Assembly (NCBI GenBank): GCA_028583605.1
Contig: CM053329.1
Span: 39,762,661 to 39,826,660 of the forward strand
Length of the DNA: 64,000 nucleotides
Reading direction: 5' to 3'
Source of the DNA: Dastarcus helophoroides
Taxonomy: Eukaryota; Arthropoda; Insecta; Coleoptera; Bothrideridae
In this document: one piece after another, positions 59,144-64,000 of the stretch
Numbering within the stretch: the first letter of the stretch is position 1
Layout of the letters: every line of letters starts with the position of its first letter
Notes under the pieces: model-generated
The model's database searches: none
Told to the model about the DNA's origin: nothing
The model's input: the letters and a program-made list of their open reading frames with translations, nothing else
Program-made: the position numbers and the translations under genes

Positions 59144-59195
59144 CTTCGGGTGTTTCAGAAAGTAGAGCGGTGAAGATTCTGAGAACCACGTGGAC
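59144..59195 (-). other. Candidate 52-bp internal exon, minus strand
   Basis: On the minus strand a pyrimidine-rich 3' splice site (TTTATTTTCTATTTCTAG) is followed by 52 bp of balanced composition and then a strong 5' splice site CCGAAG|GTGAGT. Two of the three frames are open: VHVVLRIFTALLSETPE and STWFSESSPLYFLKHPK. The third has a stop. The length leaves a remainder of one base. I do not recognise either peptide. Such a pair of near-consensus signals around open sequence is uncommon in AT-rich DNA, so a host-gene or lncRNA exon is plausible. A further donor lies upstream at 59752-59753. Confidence 0.4.
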
Positions 59196-59984
59196 CTAGA
59201 AATAGAAAATAAATCGTTATGTGGCCGCCCTCGTAACAACTAACTTAATTGGGCATTACGATAGCAAAATCTGAGCTAACTTTTTAAATTGTTTCCCCTG
59301 CACTTTAATAAAAGCTTATGTTGGGAAAGTCCCTCGGGCGGTGGCACAACTTTCGTATAAAATTTTCGCTTTAAAAATAAGCAATGAGTAAGAATTTTAT
59401 GAAGTTTTACGCAAATTAAACGGCTGTAAAACGACCGAATGTTGGGCGTCGCAGATATAAAAGGGCACGAGATTGCAGGTATAAAGTTTTGTTGACGTAG
59501 GTCTCTGCCGTTGAATTATTAAATATCATATCGTTTCAATGGCTCAGATTTCTCGATCATAAAGCCTGCCAGCGACGTCGTTCGCGTAATAGAGAGTGTA
59601 TTCATTTTAACAAGGCTTTCATGGAATATTTCGAGATATACACACTCAATATTCCATACAATAATAAGTGCAGATTCAGAGAGAAGACGGCGCGCTTTCA
59701 TCATCAACAACAGAATTGCAACTGTCAACTCAACTAATAACGACCCTTCTTACCTACAACAATGGCTTTAAACGTCATCGAAGAACAATGGCTCCAAATT
59801 TTAATTAACATTAGTTAATTTATCAAAGTTAAATGGTTTGGGGCCGAATAAACGGATTTGTGTCATTGCTGAATACGACGTTATTTCGGATTAAATGGGC
59901 CAGTGTGTTGCCATTTCAACGGATAATCAGCTTCGGTCAAAATCTGGCATCAACAAATCACCCCTACCTTTGTTAAAATGAAGC
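59196..59984. other. Unique DNA, putative intron
   Basis: Contains TATAAAAG at 59456-59463 on the plus strand without an initiator at the right distance, and a 69-aa minus frame (59519-59728) without recognisable domain. If the two splice signals above are used, most of this is intron. Confidence 0.35.
59752..59790 (-). other. Candidate exon end with GTAAGA donor
   Basis: The minus strand reads ATGACGTTTAAAGCC..GTTGTAG|GTAAGAAGG, a good 5' splice site (GT at 59753-59752). Spliced to the exon at 59195 it would leave an intron of about 555 bp, but the frame from that ATG would hit a stop in the next exon (TTTCTGA). If real, the transcript is non-coding here or translation starts elsewhere. No upstream acceptor or promoter was identified. 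Confidence 0.2.
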
Positions 59985-60330
59985 CTTTTTACATACTAAA
60001 GAACAAAACTAGTTACAAGTCGCTCAATGGGATTAATATCTCTTGAGTATCTATATGGTTATAGCCGCGAAATGGTTATAACGACCGTAGCATACTGATA
60101 ATAACCAAGAAAGGCAGCTAAGCTATACAAGCTATAGCTTAGGCCCCCACTTTCCTGGGGGCCCCCATATTTAACACTGACATATAATATTTGGATTTAT
60201 AAAGGGCCCTACATCTCAAACGGCTTAGGGCCCCATTAAAGTCCGGCCCTGAATGAAAGCCGAAACCGATCTGTATAGTTATTAGTTGTAAATATTTTCA
60301 ACTGTAACGCGCTCGACTGTTTTCATCATT
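59985..60330 (+). repeat. Dispersed repeat (GTTACAAGTC.. element), copy 2, interrupted
   Basis: AGTTACAAGTCGCTCAATGG, GATTAATATCTCTTGAGTAT and, after an interruption, GCCGAAACC..AGTTGTAAATATTTTCAACT match copy 1 at 58840. The interruption (about 60111-60253) is a GC-rich unrelated element. Confidence 0.65.
60111..60253. mobile_element. Fragment of a CAGGGCCGG-ended DNA element
   Basis: The right edge ..AAAGTCCGGCCCTG is the complement of CAGGGCCGGACTTT, a terminus type common in small DNA transposons. It contains TTAGGGCCCC-like phrases and nested hairpins: TAAGCTATA/TATAGCTTA (9 bp, 60119-60141) and GGCCCCC/GGGGGCC (7 bp, about 60142-60167). The left terminus is missing, so it is truncated or rearranged. 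Strikingly GC-rich against its neighbours. Confidence 0.45.
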
Positions 60331-61182
60331 TAACTGATTGAGCTGAATGAGAAAAATGTTCAGAAAGTTTGCCGCGTTATCAATCAAAATGTCGACTTTT
60401 TTGAAAGACTCACATTTTTTACGATTTTATTTGATAATTAGGACTCGTTTCTAAATTTTAACTTTTTCGAAAATTTCGCACGTTTTTTCAGAATTGAGAT
60501 TTTTGAAAATGTACATTTTCTCGAAGTTGATTTTTCCAGATCAATTTTCTGGAAGTTTCAATTCATCAAATTTGCTTTATTTTCGAATTTTCGAATTAAT
60601 CCTAAAATTCGACCGTTTCTGTTTCTGAAAAGTTTTTTTCGCGGATGTTTTCTACGAATTGGGACGACTGAAGACTGAATTTTTTTACGATTTTGTTTGA
60701 TAATTAGGACTCTTTCAAAAATTTGCACTTTTTCAAGATTTTTGGCTTTTCCTCCTCCTTCGATATTTTTCAAAATTTCTTCAAAATGTCAACTTCGATT
60801 TTTGAAAGGTTCGATCTTTTCGAAAATTTCAACCCTTTTGGAAAATTTTAAAATTTCAGAAATCAAATTTTTCGAAAATGTCGATTTTATTTGGAAAATA
60901 TTAACTCTATTGATAATTTCAACATTTTTTTCATTTGTTTATTTCAACACCTGACTTTTTTCAAAGTTTCGAATTTCTTTGTAAGTCCTGATTTTTCCGT
61001 ATTTCATTTTTTGGTTAAACTTTAAAATAAATGTAATTTTTTTTGGAAAATTTCCATTTTTTCAAACTTTGCTTCAACTTTTTTTGAAACTTGCTACTTT
61101 TTTTTTGAAAACCTTTATTCTCTTTGAAAATTTTAAATGTCTCTATTAAAATTTGTACATTTTTCAAAATTTTTTTTTGGTT
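60331..61182. repeat. T-rich degenerate TTTTCGAAAATTT-type DNA
   Basis: Low-complexity, T-rich on the plus strand, same style as 4.8-5.2 and 17.7-21 kb. Short F/K-rich frames on both strands are composition artefacts. Confidence 0.6.
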
Positions 61183-61375
61183 TCAAAAATTGAAATACAA
61201 AACTTGTCCCCTGAAACCAAGAAATATTAAAAACACAACAACTTTGTTGTGTTTTTAAAATGAGTTAGAGCAAAAGTTTGCTCTAACTCATTTCGACAGC
61301 CAAGCTATCATCTCCAGAGAGATACTGTTTTGCATTTCAATTTTTGAAGATAACCAAGGACTAGTCCCTTCCACT
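61183..61375 (+). repeat. Older foldback copy of the 340-bp repeat
   Basis: Shares TTGAAATACAAAACTTGTCC, CCTGAAACCAAGAAA, AACACAAC and the hairpin block TCGACAGCCAAGCTATCATC with the units at 62424-64000. Unlike them it is bracketed by inverted arms (61183-61203 and 61327-61347, about 21 bp with one mismatch) and holds two inner perfect hairpins: AAAAACACAACA/TGTTGTGTTTTT and a 13-bp stem GAGTTAGAGCAAA/TTTGCTCTAACTC with a 2-base loop (61262-61289). Its right flank CCAAGGACTAGTCC is the inverted form of the unit start GGACCAGT. Confidence 0.75.
61278..61323 (-). ncRNA. Hammerhead-like hairpin, older copy
   Basis: The minus strand reads CUCU-CUGGAGAU-GAUAGC-UUG-GCUGUC-GAAAUGAGUU-AGAG. Stem I CUCU/AGAG (4 bp) and stem II (5 pairs plus one G-U) are preserved. 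The core CUGGAGA has one change from CUGANGA, and stem III is degraded. Probably inactive; useful for inferring the ancestral core. Confidence 0.4.
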
Positions 61376-62423
61376 AGAATTCTGTTTTTAAATTTTCGCA
61401 CTTTTTTTCGAAATTTTGTTTTTTTTTGTTGTCTAAATTTTGGTTTTTTAACGACTTTTTTTCAAAATGTCTTTTTCCAAATATCGACTATCTTTTCGAA
61501 ATTTTGATTTTTGTAAATTTCGACTTTTTTTCAATTTTGACGTTTCCAAATTTTTAATTTTCTTAAAATTTCGACCTTGTTTCAAAATGTTTTCCCCCAA
61601 TTACCTTTTACAAATTTCGACCTTTTTTCAAAATATATTCATGTTTCTAAATTATGACTTCTTCAAAAAATTTGAAACTTTTATCAAAATTCCCTGATTT
61701 ATTCAGTTTTTTAGTTTTTTTTTTTGGAAATTTTGACCTATTTCAAAAATGTTTTTTTTGAATTTTTGACCATTTTCAATATTTTGATTCCTTAAATTTT
61801 TAAGAATTTTCTTTATAATTTCGACTGATTTGTTTTGAAAATTTTAACTTTTTATGAAAATTTCGACATTTTTCAAAGTTTTTCTTTAAAATTAAGTTTT
61901 TTTCCAAATTTAAACTTTTTCTGAAAATTTGGCTTTCTTAAAAATTGCAAAATTTTTCAAAATTATTATACTTGCTGTTGAAAATTTGTCCGTTTTTTTT
62001 TTTTTTTTAGAAATTTAGATATTTTTAAACTGCGTGGTTTTTTTTAAAAGAAAGTGGAAATTTTCCACGCAGTCAAACGTTCCAAAAATGTCAAAATTTT
62101 GAAAAATGTCGGAAGCTTTCATGTAAAGTTAAAACTTCCAAAAGAAGTACAGAATTGCAAAAAAAACCAATATTTAAAAAATGACCAAATTTTCGACAAA
62201 AAAGTTTATATTTTATAAAATACTCTGGAATTTAAAAAATATTCGAATTTATGTAGAAAAGTCGAGATTTAAAAAAAATGAAGAATTTCTAGTTAAATAA
62301 TCCATGTAATCCTAGACACTCCCAAACACTCAAATTTTCGAAAAGCCTAAATTCCGAAAAAAATTCAAAATAATCAAAAATTTCGAAATTTTTGTTGATT
62401 AAAACTTTTTTTTGGTGAAACCA
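61376..62423. repeat. AT-rich DNA with composition switch near 62050
   Basis: T-rich on the plus strand up to about 62040, then A-rich. At the switch sits a 9-bp inverted repeat ACTGCGTGG/CCACGCAGT (62029-62037, 62065-62073) overlapping a second hairpin GTGGAAA/TTTCCAC (62054-62068). No gene. Confidence 0.55.
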
Positions 62424-62502
62424 ACTGGTCCTTGATTATCTTCAAAAATTGGAATACAAATCTTGTCCCCTGAAACCAAGAAAGATTAAAAAACACAACA
62501 GA

Positions 62503-62551
62503 GGTTGTTCTAACGCGTTTCGATAGCCAAGCTATCATTTTCAGGGAGATA
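62503..62551 (-). ncRNA. Hammerhead-like hairpin, unit 1
   Basis: The minus strand has CUGAAAAU, stem-loop GAUAGC-UUG-GCUAUC, GAAA, a self-complementary ACGCGU (very short stem III) and then U. Three pairs of stem I are retained in this unit. The order equals a small type I hammerhead with vestigial stem III. Relative to CUGANGA, position G8 is A and one U is inserted before stem II. Confidence 0.45.
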
Positions 62552-62842
62552 CTTTGGGAAAAAAGTTAAAAAGTGGCAAATCTTCAAAAGAAAATCAATT
62601 TAAAAAAAAATGTTGAAGTTTTCAAAAAAAAGTTATGATTTCCAGAAAGGTTAAAGTGTTGAAAAACATCGACATTTTCAAAAAAGTTCGAATTTTGGAA
62701 ATTAAACAAAAAGTTTAAAATGCAACGAAATTTTTGAAAAATAATCCAAAATTTCAACAAAAGACTGGTCCTTGATTATCTTCAAAAATTGGAATACAAA
62801 TCTTGTCCCCTGAAACCAAGAAAGATTAAAAAACACAACCGA

Positions 62843-62891
62843 GGTTGTTCTAACGCATTTCGATAGCCAAGCTATCATTTTCAGAGAGATA
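62843..62891 (-). ncRNA. Hammerhead-like hairpin, unit 2
   Basis: Same architecture as unit 1. Stem III is weakened (AUGCGU instead of ACGCGU). The stem I strand reads AGAAC opposite CUCU. Confidence 0.45.
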
Positions 62892-63182
62892 CTTTGAGAA
62901 AAAAGTTAAAAAGTGGCAAATCTTCAAATGAAAATCAATTTAAAAAAAATGTTGAAGTTTTCAAAAAAAAAAGTATGATTTCCAGAAAGGTTAACGTGTT
63001 GAAAAACATCGACATTTTGAAAAAAGTTCGAATTTTGGAAATAAAACAAAAACTTTAAAATGCAACGAAATTTTTGCAAAATAATCCAAAATTTCAACAA
63101 AAGACTGGTCCTTGATTATCTTCAAAAATTGGAATGAAAATCTTGTCCCCTGAAACCAAGAAAGATTAAAAAACACAACAAA

Positions 63183-63231
63183 GGTTGCTCCAACGCGTTT
63201 CGATAGCCAAGCTATCATTTTCAGAGAGATA
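63183..63231 (-). ncRNA. Hammerhead-like hairpin, unit 3
   Basis: Same architecture. Stem II is perfect, stem III ACGCGU, and stem I CUCU pairs with GGAG through one U-G pair. Confidence 0.45.
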
Positions 63232-63522
63232 CTTTGAGAAAAAAGTTAAAAAGTGGCAAATCTTCAAAAGAAAATCAATTCAAAAAAAATGTTGAAGTTT
63301 TCAAAAAAAAAAGGTATAATTTCCAGAAAGGTTAACGTGTTGAAAAACATCGACATTTTGAAAAAAGTTCGAATTTTGGAAATAAAGCAAAAACTTTAAA
63401 ATGCAACGAAATTTTTGCAAAATAATCCAAAATTTCAACAAAAGACTGGTCCTTGATTATCTTCAAAAATTGGAATACAAATCTTGTCCCCTGAAACCAA
63501 GAAAGATTAAAAAACACAACCG

Positions 63523-63571
63523 AGGTTGCTCTAACGCATTTCGATAGCCAAGCTATCATTTTCAGAGAGAT
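63523..63571 (-). ncRNA. Hammerhead-like hairpin, unit 4
   Basis: Same architecture. Stem I CUCU/AGAG is perfect, stem II perfect, stem III AUGCGU. Confidence 0.45.
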
Positions 63572-63862
63572 ATTTTGAGAAAAAAGTTAAAAAGTGGCAA
63601 ATCTTCAAAAGAAAATCAATTAAAAAAAAATGTTGAAGTTTTCAAAAAAAAAGATATGATTTCCAGAAAGGTTAAAGTGTTGAAAAACATCGGCATTTTA
63701 AAAAAAGTTCGAATTTTGGAAATAAAACAAAAACTTTAAAATGCAACGAAATTTTTGCAAAATAATCCAAAATTTCAACAAAAGACTGGTCCTTGATTAT
63801 CTTCAAAAATTGGAATACAAATCTTGTCCCCTGAAACCAAGAAAGATTAAAAAACACAACAG

Positions 63863-63911
63863 AGGTTGCTCCAACGCGTTTTGATAGCCAAGCTACCATT
63901 TTCAGAGAGAT
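63863..63911 (-). ncRNA. Hammerhead-like hairpin, unit 5
   Basis: Same architecture, but the GAAA box has become AAAA (plus strand TTTT at 63880) and one stem II pair is a G-U. Decaying copy in the truncated last unit. Confidence 0.4.
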
Positions 63912-64000
63912 ACTTTGAGAAAAAAGTAAAAAGGTGGCAAATCTTGAAAAGAAAATCAATTTAAAAAAAAATGTTGAAGTTTTCAAAAAAAAAGATATGA

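Larger units (their letters stand above)
62424..64000 (+). repeat. Tandem array of 340-bp units
   Basis: Unit starts (ACTGGTCCTTGATTATCTTC) fall at 62424, 62764, 63104, 63445 and 63785, giving 340, 340, 341 and 340 bp; the fifth is cut by the window end. Units are highly similar. Order within a unit: AAAAATTGGAATACAAATCT, TGTCCCCTGAAACCAAGAAA, AACACAACNGAGGTTG, a hairpin block CGATAGCCAAGCTATCATTT, then an A-rich half ending AATTTCAACAAAAG. Minus frames of 75-104 aa (e.g. MIAWLSKRVGAT..) recur once per unit, but the period is not a multiple of three and they show no domain. Fragments at 57895 and 61183 show the family is dispersed as well as tandem. Confidence 0.95.

Noticed and set aside
59456..59463. 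TATAAAAG box on the plus strand
   Set aside because: No initiator at 25-32 bp downstream and no exon follows; such boxes are expected by chance in AT-rich DNA.
62991..63986. Recurrent 75-104-aa minus frames MIAWLSK.. in the 340-bp units
   Set aside because: The period is not a multiple of three, the frames cover the hairpin block and A-rich half alike, and differences between units are not biased to silent changes by eye.

Overview
This is eukaryotic, AT-rich, repeat-dominated non-coding DNA, most likely from an insect. The evidence is: degenerate TTAGG-type motifs (the canonical insect telomere unit), a hAT element with a perfect 8-bp target duplication, a 3' fragment of a dispersed element very common in arthropods ('GCCCGCGACTTCGTCCGCG', usually attributed to RTE-type LINEs), solo-LTR-like copies with TATA and AATAAA, and GT-AG splice-like signals. 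I see no complete protein-coding gene. All the long open frames lie in low-complexity or tandem-repeat DNA and are judged spurious. The best trace of a host gene is a 52-bp exon-like segment on the minus strand at 59144-59195. The window therefore reads as intergenic or intronic DNA, perhaps inside a very long gene.

Layout. 1-5.2 kb: unique AT-rich DNA with a 149-bp hairpin MITE inside TTAGG-like repeats and a 579-bp hAT element. 5.21-7.58 kb: polypyrimidine satellite with a higher-order repeat near 490 bp. 7.6-16.5 kb: mostly unique, with two copies of a GTTTGGGGCA element (the second carries five tandem units that each look like a mini-exon), two LTR-like copies and an RTE-like tail. 16.6-20.5 kb: complex satellite with embedded CTCCTGGTCTCAGT minisatellites. 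20.45-20.88 kb: a duplicated segment bracketed by direct repeats. 23.0-29.2 kb: satellite A (about 145 bp, local 270-bp dimers). 30.2 kb: decayed tRNA-like gene with a Pol III terminator. 31.4-38.0 and 40.6-47.1 kb: satellite B (29-bp palindromic core), split by 2.6 kb holding two dispersed-repeat copies and an LTR with a core promoter. 49.8-49.9 kb: a hammerhead-ribozyme-like fold. 50.0-55.1 kb: satellite C (about 107 bp, four-monomer units near 425 bp). 55.1-62.4 kb: AT-rich degenerate repeats around a unique island at 58.0-60.3 kb. 62.4-64.0 kb: 340-bp tandem units, each with a hammerhead-like hairpin.

The most interesting signals are the two kinds of hammerhead-like motif, both on the minus strand. 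One (49835-49899) has an intact CUGANGA / stem II / GAAA core. The other recurs in every 340-bp unit at the right end, with one catalytic position changed. Hammerhead ribozymes are known from Penelope-like retroelements and from transcribed satellites, so these repeats may derive from self-cleaving RNAs. All statements come from reading the sequence by eye. No alignment, folding or database search was run, and repeat edges are approximate.
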